A stretch of DNA of 64,000 bases from Gymnopilus junonius (taxonomy: Eukaryota > Basidiomycota > Agaricomycetes > Agaricales > Galerinaceae), in NCBI GenBank assembly GCA_015501075.1, contig JADNYJ010000128.1:56888-120887 (forward strand). The letters run 5' to 3'. Below are positions 34,523-46,185 of the stretch, piece after piece. The notes below the pieces were generated by a model. The model had not been told where the DNA came from, searched no databases, and saw only the letters and a list, made by a program, of their open reading frames with translations. A program made the translations under genes and the position numbers. Position 1 is the first letter of the stretch. Every line of letters begins with the position of its first letter.

Positions 34523-35278
34523 GGAGTCGCGAGGTCGGTCGGTATTGGGGTATAGGTGTTGGTTGTTTGCTAGGACGTCCAAGGGTTCTTCTGCCTCGGG
34601 GTTGGGGCACGGTGGCCTAGTCTAGTCTTACTCTGAATTAATGTGATCTTGCGCATGTGTTCATATTACCTACTGTATCTCGCTGCTTTTAGTTTTTTTA
34701 TACCCGTGAATTTTTTTTTTTTTGAATTCAGTCACCCATAGTTCCTAGGGTTCTCAGGTGCAGTGTGGACTACATTATGTATACGCGTTACGAGAATTGT
34801 TGCTAACTGTGTTACGCATGTCGAGTTGAGCGATAAAAGCTCTGGCAATGGCGGACTTTCCAATCCCCCCTTGTTCATACTACAAAGCAAATATTGGCCA
34901 TCTCGCGTTTTGCCGTTCGCGCGCCGTCTTCTTCTTTGTACTTTTGTCACTACTCGGGAGTCGGGATCCAAACGTGGAACGACTGCAACACTTTACCCTA
35001 CTATCCATGCAAAGATATTGAGACCACCCGGACTTACACGGCCAGAGGGTCAGTTCAGATCGGAATCAGACAAAAAGGATTTAGATGAGGGGTCATAAAT
35101 CATAAAAAATCTTCGGATATCAGGTATTAGAGTATATCAAGTTGATTCAATAAAGTGACGTAGAACTATTCGAGATTGGGAGTCGAAACATGGAATGACC
35201 AGGTCCATACCCTTCCAGCGTAGCTACTTCCCGTCGCACTGGGGCTACCTATTATTACCTACACAGATGCGGCATAAA
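34523..35278. other. Intergenic spacer between convergent genes
   Basis: Frame at 34763-35098 has no motif. T13 run near 34717. No gene seen. Confidence 0.45.
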
Positions 35279-37735
35279 TCACTGATCAAGAAGATAATTC
35301 AAAGCGACCTCTTCATCCTTGTCGCAGACAAGGTAAGCTTCAATAGCCCGCTGATGTGTAAATCCCAACGCCAATAGCTGATAAAAAGTTAAAACGATCC
35401 ATACATAGACTCATCAGTTAAAAGCCTTCACCACCGCGCCAGTCAGGCGGAAAGCAAAAAAAACAAAAAAAAAAAAACGCACCCTCTCAACAGCCTCTCG
35501 ATCCTCCCCACCAACGCACCAGCACCACCAGCACCCTGCACCGAAAGCGGCGATTCCCATCCTCCGAGCAGATCGCTTGTAGCATCCGTCAAACACATCT
35601 GGATTCTCATTTATCATCTGCCCAAGTGCTGGATTGCGCTGGACCATGGATTGGACGAGGTGCTGTCTGAACTCTGGGCTTTCACGGATGAATTGTCGAG
35701 TTACGGCAGCGTTATCGCTAGCGTGGTCAGGATGATTATTTGGGTTGAGGGCGAGAACCGACTCGCCGGGTTCATTTTGAGGAGAAATCATAACGGGAGC
35801 CTGTTTGTCCATTACATGCACGGTAGCATCATCGGTCAGAGATAGATTATCCGGATCTAGTTGATGTAGCGGATCGTCCTTGAAAATTAAACATCAGTAA
35901 GTAATAAGGAGAGAACAATGAGCGAAAAGACCGACAGTAGTAGAAGGAGACTGTGGTGCACGAGTATTGTCCTCAAGCTCGAGGGTGATCAAATAATCAA
36001 CGGTCAGATCTTCATCTCTACCGCAAGCAAGCAAAGCTTGTGTCGCTTGGTCCTCTGTAATCTGAAAGCCCAAATCCGCCAGCTGAGGATTCACCAATTA
36101 AAAGTACCAATCAATATAAATGTCTCTTCCACGGCAATGTTTGAATGATCATAAGGTACATACCCTCTGAATCAACTGGGGAATGTGTCCAGATTCTTCA
36201 GGTGCCAGCAGCGTCTGTGGTGGAAATGTATCGGTCTTCGAGGTTTGCATATTGGTCAAAGGTTCTGCGACAAGCTTCCCTGGAGGTGGATCCTGGCGAT
36301 CTGTGATGGTCTGAACTACGAAGTCATGAGGCGACAAAGGGCCTTCATTGACTATTGGCTGCGTAAATGATGGTCCTGCAGTTTCCTACCAGTCAGAGAT
36401 ATCAGTGTGATACGAAATACGGATCAAGAGGGTACGGCATTCAGTGATACGATACATACATAACGTTCATCTGAAGCGGCCTCGGTGCTGTAGGCAGCAA
36501 ACAAATAGTTCCCAGCAAGTTCTTCGTCCTTGTCTGAAAGAAGATAAGCTTCCCTAGCTTGCGTGTCTGTAAACCCAAGCTTAGATAACTTCGAGTGAAA
36601 TTAGTAAAAAAAATTAGTGATATGTAAATTTCAAGAGACGAAAAATCATATGCACCCTCCGTATAGCGTCCTCATCTTCATCCTCCTTAACCTTTTCCTC
36701 AGGCTTGTTTTCCGACACATTGAGCATATCGATCCTCCTAAGCAGATCCAAAGACATCCCACTCTCCGGCCTATTACTAGCCATCGACAACAGCGCGTAC
36801 AAAAACCCAGGATTCCGTTCGAGTTGTTCAGCCAATGCTGGGTCTTGCTGAGCCATGCCCTGTGAGAAGTACTGACGAAAAGAGCGGTCCTCTCGGATAA
36901 CCCGGCGGACGTGCTCGATGTTACTTGTCCTCATACTAGATGTGGCTGGACCAGGGACCTCTCCTGGATCTGACCGAGAAAATTTTGGAGGTGAGAAAGG
37001 GGGTTGTGATTGAGGAATGGCCGAATTCGCTGGGAGGTGGGATTTGGGGCGATCCAGCTGGAAGTGCTTCATTAAAAAGTGAAGTGAGGTTGGATGCAAG
37101 AAAGATCTTACATCGCGGTGCTCAGAATCATTTGGTATACCAACTTGAGTCTCATCATTTCCTGAGAAAATAAAAATAACGTTGAACTCTAAATAGCCTA
37201 GATAGAAAGAAATACAGATACATACCGAGCTCATTCCTCTGAGGAGAAGTAATGAAAGACGCAACCTCTAGTGTATGCTCTACACTTGGTTCGGCTATTG
37301 CTGAAAGCGTTCGTGAATCCTTCGCCTTCTATCATGATGGTAATTCCATTAACAGAAAATTACACTCGCAGTTGAGATGTGAAGACTTACTTTCGGTTTT
37401 GATACCACCAACACGACAAAATCATTTTCTTCATCAAATCTTATCTTTCCAAGTAGCTGATCGTCCTTGAGCGGTCTTCCTGGGATAAGGAACTGGGCTG
37501 CGAAAGACAAGACTGACATAACCCATGAAGTTCTTACCGGAATAAAGAAGCTTCTGGTCAGTTTGAATGTAACCTTTAGACTTGCTGATCTCATTTTTGA
37601 GATCGGCCACTGTATGGCTAGATCCAACGTTGATCTAGATAACATGAACGTGATACGAGGCTATCAAACGCCCTTGATAGCTAACCGTCGTACCTTGAAT
37701 ATGTCTTGAGGGCCTTTAACCGTCACAGCTAACAT
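35279..37735 (-). CDS. RAD23-like protein: UBL, XPC-binding, UBA, UBA, XPC-binding, UBA
   Basis: A ubiquitin-receptor shuttle of the RAD23/HR23 type. ATG 37735 opens a UBL domain (MLAVTVKGPQDIFK, HTVADLKNEISKSKGYIQTD, QKLLYSG, RPLKDDQLLGKIRFDEENDF, VVLVVSKPK). Then come a first XPC-binding/STI1-like block (VRRVIREDRSFRQYFSQGMA, QQDPALAEQLERNPGFLYAL) and a UBA (LSKLGFTDTQAREAYLLSDK, DEELAGNYLFAAY). A second UBA (LADLGFQITEDQATQALLAC) and a second XPC-binding block (ESPEFRQHLVQSMVQRNPAL, GQMINENPDVF) follow. The last UBA is EDREAVER-LLALGFTHQRAIEAYLV, ending NYLLDQ at 35279. Eight or so GT-AG introns fit. The segment between NPDVFDG and EDREAVER reads better one frame over (a paired slip near 35575 and 35490). 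Ordinary RAD23 has one XPC-binding block and two UBAs. Confidence 0.8.
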
Positions 37736-38280
37736 GATTAGGGAAAGAAGACGAAGGAGAAAGAAGAATAGGATAGGAGACATATAAGTCAGTAAGATAT
37801 ACATACGTGATGCAACGTGCCGTCTCGCCACAGCAGAGCAATTCAGTTGTTGGAGTGTTGTAATATCGTCACCTCTTCACGCCTTCACACGGATTCACAC
37901 TGAAATATGGAGTCAGAAGCGTTGAGAGTTCTGAAAGAGGAATCATACGTACTTGACACGCGGACGCCGTCTGGCAGTAGAATACCCTTCAGATGGACAT
38001 TGCACGGTGAACTAATTTAGCTGGTACATGATTTCAGCACGTCCAAAGTGGTTACTGGAAGGGTCTCATTGAAACCGGTAGTCATAGAGCTGTAATTTCA
38101 TTTGTATCTGATTTACAGCACGGTCGTAGACACAATCAGTCTAGATTCGTGTAAAAAAGCCTCATGGACGGAGTCTCGTCGAAAAGACAATTACACTGGA
38201 TATGTTCTGTTGAGGTACTTATCTGTAAGCTCACCCTCATTATAAAAGAAAAAAAGGAGATCTTACATTCGTACCCATAT
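37736..38280. other. Spacer between RAD23-like start and DUF4419 gene 3' end
   Basis: Promoter side of the leftward RAD23-like gene and downstream region of the leftward DUF4419 gene. No frame of note. Confidence 0.45.
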
Positions 38281-39821
38281 TCAAGATGATTGCGACGGAA
38301 GCTTGATCACCCTCGAAAGCCTACGTCCAAGCCGCGAATTCCGGAAAGAATTCACTACCTTGGATCCTATTCGGTTCCCCTTATCTCCCTTCTGAGTCTG
38401 GGTAACGTCAGAACTCCTGGAGTTGCCGTCCAACACTCCCTCCGACTTCTCATAATCACCTTTCAGAACTTCGTGCTTATCCTTAATAAACATGAACCAG
38501 GCAGGTAACGGCGAGAATATGTCTCCCGTTTCAATGTGAACTTGAGTCGCCACATGCCCTGAAACCATCATGCAATTGAATAGCTGCCCATTGTCATTCA
38601 ATACGACGTCGACTTCGCAGAATCCAGGAGGAATGTCTGCATCATCGACGGCCATATACCTACACCGTCGAGTTGCAATGAAGGCTTCCAAGTTGGAATA
38701 GGCCCCGAGAGAGGTGGGCCTTGCCATTTTCCCTCAGAGGACCATACACAGAATGCAGTGACCCAACCTGAGATATAGGTCGGTCCTGAGCCACCATTGT
38801 GATGGTGACAGACCTTGCCCCAGAAATCGATGTCAGGCTCGCCGTCGAAAGCGCTAACAAAGCGTTTGAGGATCGGTCGCAAGAGAGATGCCCATACTTT
38901 TGGCTCTTCTCCAAACGAATCGAGCTTGTCCAGCCTTTTAAGGAGCTTTCCCCAGTCCGACTTCTTGCCTTCAAGGGTCACGGAAGGAATGCCGCAATCA
39001 AGGCAGAAAACGTAATTGAAGTAACTACGAAAGGTATCAATGTAACGGAGCTGGAAAAGAGAAATGCACATACGCCTTTAAGGTAGCCATCATAAGGACG
39101 GAACAAACTACCGTGTCGTTATCTGAAGTCGTTGAAAAATCAGGTAAAATCCAGTCTTTTAGGTCTTTATCGACGACCTGAAAAAAAACATGAGCGAGAA
39201 GTGGGCAAAAAGTTAAACAGATAGCCTCGCATTTTTATGAATCAGATTGGCCATCTGACGTGCCATGTCACCGAAATCCACGTCGAAGCGAGTACCAGAG
39301 GCATAAACTACGAGAGTCTTTTTGTCTTCATGAGCTACAAATTGCTTGCGCAGTTCTTCTGAGTGTGCGTTTACGCTTATCGTGGGTTAGGTGACCGAGT
39401 TCAGAAAGGTGCGGCCTATGAGAGAAAAAAATAGCGCACTAGAAGTTAAATTGTCCCAGGATTGCAATCCACACATCATCAGGCCTAAAAATTGGGATTA
39501 GTATCCACATGATTTGACACGACATAAGACTGACCTCAGAACGAGATGCTTATGCGTATTATACGCCTGTATAACAGTGTTGACGAATCCATTATGTTCA
39601 GGAATTATTGACTGGAAGTCAGGCTTCCCCAGGGAAGATTGAAGCATTTGAGGGGGAATAACAGTCTTTTCGCTCTTTGCACCCCATGTGCGTGTGAGTA
39701 AGTCAGCGGTATTCTTGCATGGATATGTCTGGGGTGATAAGGTCCTTGCAGGATGTTCTGCCACCTTGAAAGTAACGGCATGATGGAAGATGGGAAAAAA
39801 AGAGAAAGAAAATCGATGCAT
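38281..39821 (-). CDS. DUF4419 protein
   Basis: Large fungal family of unknown biochemical function. Exons in order: a start near 39781 (MPVTFKVAEHPARTL after a one-base slip) or 39821; LVLRPDDVWIAILGQFNF; VNAHSEELRKQFVAHEDKKT and TRFDVDFGDMARQMANLIH; VVDKDLKDWILPDFSTTSDN and VVCSVLMMATLK. These are followed by YFNYVFCLDCGIPSVTLEGK, KSDWGKLLKRLDKLDSFGEE, FWGKVCHHHNGGSGPTYISG and WVTAFCVWSSEGKWQGP, then, one frame over near 38655, YMAVDDADIPPGFCEVDVVL and MMVSGHVATQVHIETGDIFS. The PDDVW, SDW..KRLDKL, GGSGP-ISGW and PPG-EVDV blocks define DUF4419. A basic Ser-rich tail ends at 38281. Four short introns fit. Confidence 0.82.
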
Positions 39822-40145
39822 GTCGGTATGTGTGATCCTGGCAATAAAGGGATTAAGAGGCAGTGTACATAGTGATCAGATGGCAGTCAGTGGCCCGGCA
39901 ATCGCAATTGAAGTCCCACAGGTACCTTGTAACTGTTTTCCACGCAGCTAGTTGAGCCATACTAACGACTTTCGGCAAACATATTTGTTCAGAGCCTGCT
40001 GATTATTGCCTAGAGTCCTTCAAGAAATAACCGGAACCCCGCGAATGCGATGTCAGCGATTCAAAGAAAGATCATACATATTCTGTGCTGGAAGAAAAGG
40101 GTGAATGTATCACTTTCCCGTCATATACGAACCAAATTACGTACT
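39822..40145. other. Short intergenic spacer
   Basis: Upstream side of the DUF4419 gene; nothing else seen. Confidence 0.4.
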
Positions 40146-40592
40146 TTACGTTGACCGCCTGAGATTGAAGATACGTACATTACAGGAGTGGCACTTGAAA
40201 AGAGCGAACGTATACGTAGACACGGAACGAAATTGATTTTCGGATTCAGTCACAGATTTAGTGGCAGTACACCATGACGTCACACTCACAGTCATGTGCC
40301 AGTGATTATCACAGGCCTGATGCGCTTTCGAAAATTTGAACGACTCGAACATGTTCCTCCCAAGGCTCGAAAAGAGTACATGTCTTTCTTCAGATCCTTT
40401 GCTCGTCATAACAATGAAATCGCACACTATGGCACTCTGTTCTTTCTTATCGACTGATCTGTTTTTCCTGGGTCTTTTTAAGATAATGATCCGAGCAAAG
40501 ACTCCGGTTGTGGGGTTGTGGCTTTTGGTACGTTGTCGCTTTGGAAGTTTCCCCCTGTGGGGCACCCTGTTTGACAACTCAAAAACAGCCAC
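40146..40592 (-). CDS. Hypothetical basic protein
   Basis: I do not recognise it. From ATG 40592 it reads MAVFELSNRVPHRGKLPKRQ, TTGVFARIIILKRPRKNRSV, QSAIVCDFIVMTSKGSEERH and SKAHQACDNHWHMT, and then meets a good GTGAGT donor near 40289. A following exon CHSCN could end at a GTACGT donor near 40188, giving a Cys/His-rich patch. The open reading of 148 residues without a break and the consensus donor are the only support. It may have more exons to the left. Confidence 0.4.
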   Translation of the reverse strand: MAVFELSNRVPHRGKLPKRQRTKSHNPTTGVFARIIILKRPRKNRSVDKKEQSAIVCDFIVMTSKGSEERHVLFSSLGRNMFESFKFSKAHQACDNHWHMTVSVTSWCTATKSVTESENQFRSVSTYTFALFKCHSCNVRIFNLRRST

Positions 40593-41493
40593 AGACCGCT
40601 TTGTGAAACCTCTACGTCTGGTGTAGCGTTGGAGTCAAAGATTCTGTCGAACTGACGCCAAACTTTCAGCGCTCAACTCTGAGATCTACTTCCAAGGTAA
40701 GTAGTGATCAGTTTATCCTTATTCATCCCATATACGAAGGAATAACTTACAAGCTATCAACCTACTCACCCTTACAAGGAAAATATTTTTAGGCCTTTCA
40801 CACGCAGCCTGGCAGGTCAGTGACGTCTTGTATAAGTCAGATCTCTTGCTAAAAGTTCAGCAGTGATCAGCGCTGGGATTCTTTTAGTCAGTGAATTTGA
40901 AGAAGCGGAGAACATCAGCCCTTTCTGGTCTTGAACAATGGAGAACATGCCTCTGGAATGCATTTTCCTTACACCAAGATTGCATTTACCTTTGCTCTTG
41001 GCTATGAGGAAAGGATGGCCCATTCCCACTGCGCACTGCATTTTCAGCTCCCTCGAATGTGCTTTCATGTTCGTTTATTGTTCTCTTCGACTAATGCCGA
41101 ACTTTATGGGAACCCGACGACGGCTTCAATGAAGGGAGCTATAAGAAAGAGAGTGCTTCCAAATAGCCTATTGGAGACAAGCGGAAATGTCCTCGAAGAG
41201 TGGTGATTGGGAAGCATTGCTATGCTGGAAGGACCTATATTTCGCGACGTATTTCCTCAATATCGCCACGCTAGAATTCAAATTTTGGCACCCTCATCAT
41301 CTCGGTCTCTCACGAAACTCGCTTTCAATGTCATTTCTGGCAACCCCAGTTTGATTGGCCGAATCGCCCTTTGCCTTCGAGGTCTGTTTTTTTTCTGGGC
41401 CTTGCGACTCGCGTGCGATCGCCTTCGTATGCTGGGGATCCTATATCGAAGAAGACGGTAAAGAATTGCTTCGAGGTGATCCCCACGCACCCT
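40593..41493. other. Spacer upstream of MFS transporter
   Basis: Rightward frames at 40931-41206 and 41207-41461 have no motif. No gene supported. Confidence 0.4.
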
Positions 41494-41508
41494 TATAATA
41501 ATATATAT
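41494..41508 (+). promoter_or_regulatory. TATA box of MFS transporter
   Basis: TATAATAATATATAT stands 43-57 bases before the ATG at 41551. Confidence 0.5.
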
Positions 41509-41550
41509 TCTCCAACTTCGTGAGGTTCGAGGCTCCCTGCATCCCTTACC

Positions 41551-44015
41551 ATGTCTTCTCCGCTTCCTATGGTCGAGCCTCCGCAGACCGATACCTTATC
41601 CCAGTCAGCAACAGAACATGATGAAAGCGGAATATCGATTTCCATGCGGAAGACCAACGAATACCAGAGTAACGCGATCGTGCTGACAGACCAGACGAAC
41701 CTTCTGCCTTTCAAGAAGCTTATTGCTTGTTTCCTCGGTGTGGCTCTCTGTATCGTCGTCTCGACCCTGGACAATGTCGTAGTCGCCACCTCGGTGCCGA
41801 CAATTTCAGAGGCGTTCAACGCGGGCTATATCGTTTCTTGGGTTCCCTCCGCTTATCTCCTGACATCGACAAGCTTTCAGCCTTTGTACGGACGCTTTAG
41901 CGATATCTTTGGACGCAAAGCGGCCATATGCGTGGCTATGCTTGCGTTTGTAATCGGAAATCTCCTCGCAGGATTTTCGAAGACAATCTTGCAGTTAATT
42001 GTCTTTCGTGGAATAGCCGGTGCTGGTGGAGGTAAGTTGCCGAGGTCCAATAGGCTTTCATTTAGCGTGGCTGACGACATTACAGGTGGGATCGTCAGTA
42101 TGTCCCAGATTGTAATTTCTGACATAGTCAGTTTACGTGACCGGCAAGTACCTAGCGCGATTTACCTCGTCGAGACTCGAGAATACTCACGGATGATAAA
42201 AGGGGGAAATACCAAGGCATTATGGGAGGTGTAATTGCTCTTGGTTACACCATCGGCCCCATTATTGGGGGAGCGTTATCCCAGAAGGTTAGCTGGAGAG
42301 TAAGTTCTCTGGCTAAAAGCTCCCGATGCTATCGTCTAATTCTCACCCGTTTTAGTGGTGCTTTTGGATAAGCATTCCCACTGCTCTCTGCGCGATTGTA
42401 GTCGTGGTTTTTGTTCTCCCTTTGAAGCCAGTAGAAGGCGATATGAGAAGGTAAGCTTGATTTCCTACGGTAAGGTACGAACTGAGTCCGACCAGTAAAT
42501 TATTCGCCATCGATTTCCTGGGCACTGTATTGACGCTGGTCGGCTGCGCACTTGTCCTGTTACCTCTAATTTGGGTACGTCTTTATTTATCATCCAATCT
42601 CGCAGTTGCCGACGTCGTCATGCTTCAGGGAGGCGTCACCTTCCCTTGGACTTCCCCAATAGTCTTGGCGACATTGTTTGCGGGAATCATCGTCTTGATA
42701 ATCTTTTGTTTATGGGAATGGAAAGGAGCCCGTTTACCTATTATTCCGAGTGAGTTCGAGCGTTGACGACTGCCCCCTTGAACTAAAAAGAGAAACTCCG
42801 CATGCCAGTGTATATTTTCAAACACTCTACTGTCACCGGAGTGTACATCACTATGTTCGTCAAGTGAGTTAATATGACCCCCTCTTTTGGATTGGGCACT
42901 TGAATGACAAGATTTCCAGTGGCTTTGTGGAATACTCTTCAATATATTATCTTCCGCAGTATTTCCAAGTAGTGATGAATTACGACCCAATCAATGCCGG
43001 CATTTTCTTGATTCCTATGCTCGTTAGTCAGATGGCAGTAAGCTGGATTTCAGTGAGCACAACTTTTTTGGACCTTGACCGATTCTAACTCTCTCCTGCT
43101 TCCCATTCACGCTTTTTCAGGGGATCATCGTTAGTCGAACAGGTCATTACCGAGTATGAACTTCTGACGTCTGTAAAAATGCCTTTTCTGAAAGTCTATC
43201 GCACAGAATATAATCCATTCGGGGTTTGCTATCTGGTCCCTTGCTTGCGGATTAATATCGACAATAAATACTCGGTCAAGCAAGTCAGAGATGGTGGTCT
43301 ATATGCTCCTTGCCGGATGCGGAGGTGGTCAGGCAAGTGCTGGTTTGGAAGGAGCCCAATAAATCATTAATGACTAATTTCCTGACAGACTCTACAAACC
43401 ACCACCGTAGCCGCTCAAGCCAGTGTATCTAGGAAGGACATGTCTGTTGTAACTGCATTTCGCAATGTAAGTTTCCTTATTCCATTTGAATTTTATGGGA
43501 GTAAGGAATTGAAACTCTTTTCCAGTTTATCCGCTTGCTGGGAGGAACGCTCGCATTGGCAGTTGATTCATCTATCATGTGCGTACTTTTTATGCTGAAT
43601 TTAAATGAGGTTTTTTGATGCTCGTGCGTCATTATATAGCAACAACTCGTTACGCGCGTCTTTGAGCAAGCTCTCTCTTCCTACCTCTATCATTTCTGGT
43701 ATCATTGACAAGCCAGCGGCACTTGCGAATCCGGACGGCATAGGAATATCCAGTACAACAGCGAGTTTCGTTCTAGATGATGGCTATAGACGAGGGTTCA
43801 GAGCCGTATTTATCGTGAACGCCAGCCTCGCTGCCCTGGCGACGGTGGCGAGTGTTCTGCTTATAAAGCACAAGGAGTTGAGACGAGCGGATGAGGACAA
43901 TCTGAAACGAAAGGAAAATGAGCAGGGATCTGGTCAGGACAATGTTCCTGTGTTGACGAGGGATGAAGAAAAAGGTGACCCTCTGCGTTACGGGTTGGAA
44001 TCCAAGTCAACTTGA
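41551..44015 (+). CDS. MFS multidrug-type transporter (DHA2-like)
   Basis: Proton-coupled export protein of the plasma membrane. The N-terminal tail (MSSPLPMVEPPQTDTLSQSA) precedes membrane segments starting LIACFLGVALCIVVSTLDNV. The MFS signature is YGRFSDIFGRKAAICVAMLA, then VFRGIAGAGGGGIVSMSQIV, DRGKYQGIMGGVIALGYTIG (motif C region) and PIIGGALSQKVSWRWCFWIS. Later helices include YYLPQYFQVVMNYDPINAGI and AIWSLACGLISTI. The C-terminal part keeps GGTLALAVDSSIINNSLRAS and an acidic tail ending YGLESKST. About 11 introns fit in phase and no frame slip is needed, so the gene looks functional. Two introns (42144-42202 and 43333-43388) have GC instead of GT donors, both followed by AAGT. The substrate cannot be told from sequence. 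Confidence 0.9.
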
Positions 44016-44707
44016 CAATGACCAGATCTAGAGTAGGATACTTAAGAAAGCTGAATTGTAGAATGAAAAAATTGCCTGTAATTGTTCTTTGCTTCACGCT
44101 GGCCACTACGCTCAAACTACTTGAGTGAACGGTCCATCAAATTAATTTATATCTCTGTATTAATCCATCTTAAACTGGCAGCGAGCCCAAAGCGAGCCTC
44201 ATCCTCCAAAATTGCTTCAGACTTTAGAAGCCTAGTTTTCCCTCTGTGAAATCCTACTGAAAATATTCTCGGAGTTGAAATTTTAAAAGCTACGCCTTTA
44301 TTTTTGTACCGGAAACCGTAGGCAAGCTGTAGATCAAGTTCTACTTTAATGAATATGAATTGCACCCGCAAAGTCCTCTTGAACTTGCTGTGAAGTTGCG
44401 TTTTGAAATTCGAAGATTGATCGAGGTTTTCCCACGAATTCAGACTCACCCGACCTGCACCCGACACTAGGCCGACAGTGCACCAAGCTACATCAAGCTA
44501 CTGCCTTGATTATAACTCTCAATTTCCCAAGTACATATGGCGATGGTCAAATGGAGCACACATCCAGCGCTGAGAATCAGACCTGTGATTTCCTCGGAAT
44601 ATGTACACAAACGATATATGAATGTCATTTTCACACCCACATCTGCCATCAGACATCTGCGGGACAGTATTTATGGCATTAAATTGATGAGCTATCCACC
44701 ATCCCAA
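44016..44707. other. Boundary spacer into CpG-poor region
   Basis: Downstream of the transporter the sequence becomes AT-rich. The leftward frame 44147-44467 has no motif. Confidence 0.4.
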
Positions 44708-46185
44708 ATGTCTGTCCTTCAGGAGAAATCTCAGGTTCTCGTCATTACAGCTGGTCCCACCGGACTGACAATGGCTCTTTACCTGGGAAAGCATGGTGTT
44801 GATGTACGCATCATTGAAAAATCCTCTGAGGAACATGGTAGAGCCCAAGGAACAGCAATTCATGTATGTGTCATTACAATATCAGGCTTTTCATCTCCAA
44901 CTAAGCAACGTCTAGCCTAGAACACAAGAACTGCTTGCTATCATGGGTACAGAAAAAGACCTCTTCGAAATCACAACCAATCCTTTGCAAATGGCCATTT
45001 ATGGGGCAGATGGCAAGATAATTATTATTAAAAGCTTTGATTGGTCAGAGGTGGCTGAAGACAGCCCAACTATTCCATTTGTAAGCTAGCACATTAAATG
45101 TTACTAGACTTTGCTAAGTTGCTAACCAGAAGACTATCAGAGAAAGACTGCATTTGTCAGCCAAGCACAACTCGAAGTGATTCTTCATTGCTGTCAAAGG
45201 AAATTTGGACATGAAGTTGAATTTGGCAAGCAGCTCGCAGACATTGTACAAGATGAACTCAAAGTTACAGCTAAAGTCACAGTCCTAGCAGATAGGATGG
45301 AGATTCTTGTTGACCATGATTACCTGGTCACTGTTGATGGTGCTAAAGGTGAAGAAACATTTGACTGTGCAATTTATGCTCTGAAGGCTCTAACAAGGTC
45401 ATTCCCACTGCTTGATTTGTGCTTTGTTCCTCAGAGAAACAAAAGAGGCAGATAGATTGTGGACAGCCAATATTGAAGTACCTGGTTTTAGCAGGGAGGT
45501 ATGTGAATTACGATGCTTTTACATAAGTAAAACTTCATTCTTTTAGGAGGACCTTGATGAAATGCCTGGCTGTCATGCAGCATCTCAACATTTCTGCAAT
45601 CAGAGCAAATGGCATGCTTGGGCGGGACATATCCGGTACTTTCTATTATTAGAACTGGCCAGTCTGATCACTGTGGCGATGCTGTACTGTATTCTGTGTG
45701 CTTGCACTATAGTTTTAGTTTGTAAATGACTATAATGTGTAATTCCTGTATTTTATATTTGATCTACATTCCTTTGTGTTTTATTTTTACATTCTTGCTG
45801 GGCATTTGCTGGCTGTTTAACTGAGGTGGCTATAATTGGCTGGGATTTTTATTAGCCAGAATGCTTGGTAATCATGCTTTCTGGGACAATTGTGTTATAG
45901 TAACACCCTGACCTTTGTTTAAGTGAAATGTTCTATCAATCCAGTGTGGGGTGGGTTAGTAGGTGTTATTATATAGCACATAGGTTTTATCTATGCTGTA
46001 ATTGAAGATGAAGGTCATCCTTGTTGTGCTTGATTGGAAATGTAGTGTCAGTGAGTGGACATATCAAATATTCTTGTCAGGTGGACAATCCTTGTTGGGT
46101 TCAGCATTTCTATTTACAGGTAAGGTGGGTAGGTTGGTATGCTGAACATGATTACTTTGCTACATTCATGTCCATCAATTATTTA

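Noticed and set aside
31121..34960. tRNA genes suggested by GGTTC/TTCGAATCC-like strings
   Set aside because: Isolated B-box-like strings occur (for example near 33950), but no matching A box or cloverleaf stems could be built around them.
42034..42234. Premature end of the MFS transporter at 42234
   Set aside because: The frame only ends because two introns, one with a GC donor, were read through; splicing restores the full transporter.
44537..44707. Extended N-terminus of the monooxygenase from 44537
   Set aside because: The extra residues have no similarity to the family; MSVLQEKSQVLVI at 44708 gives the normal distance to the FAD-binding motif.
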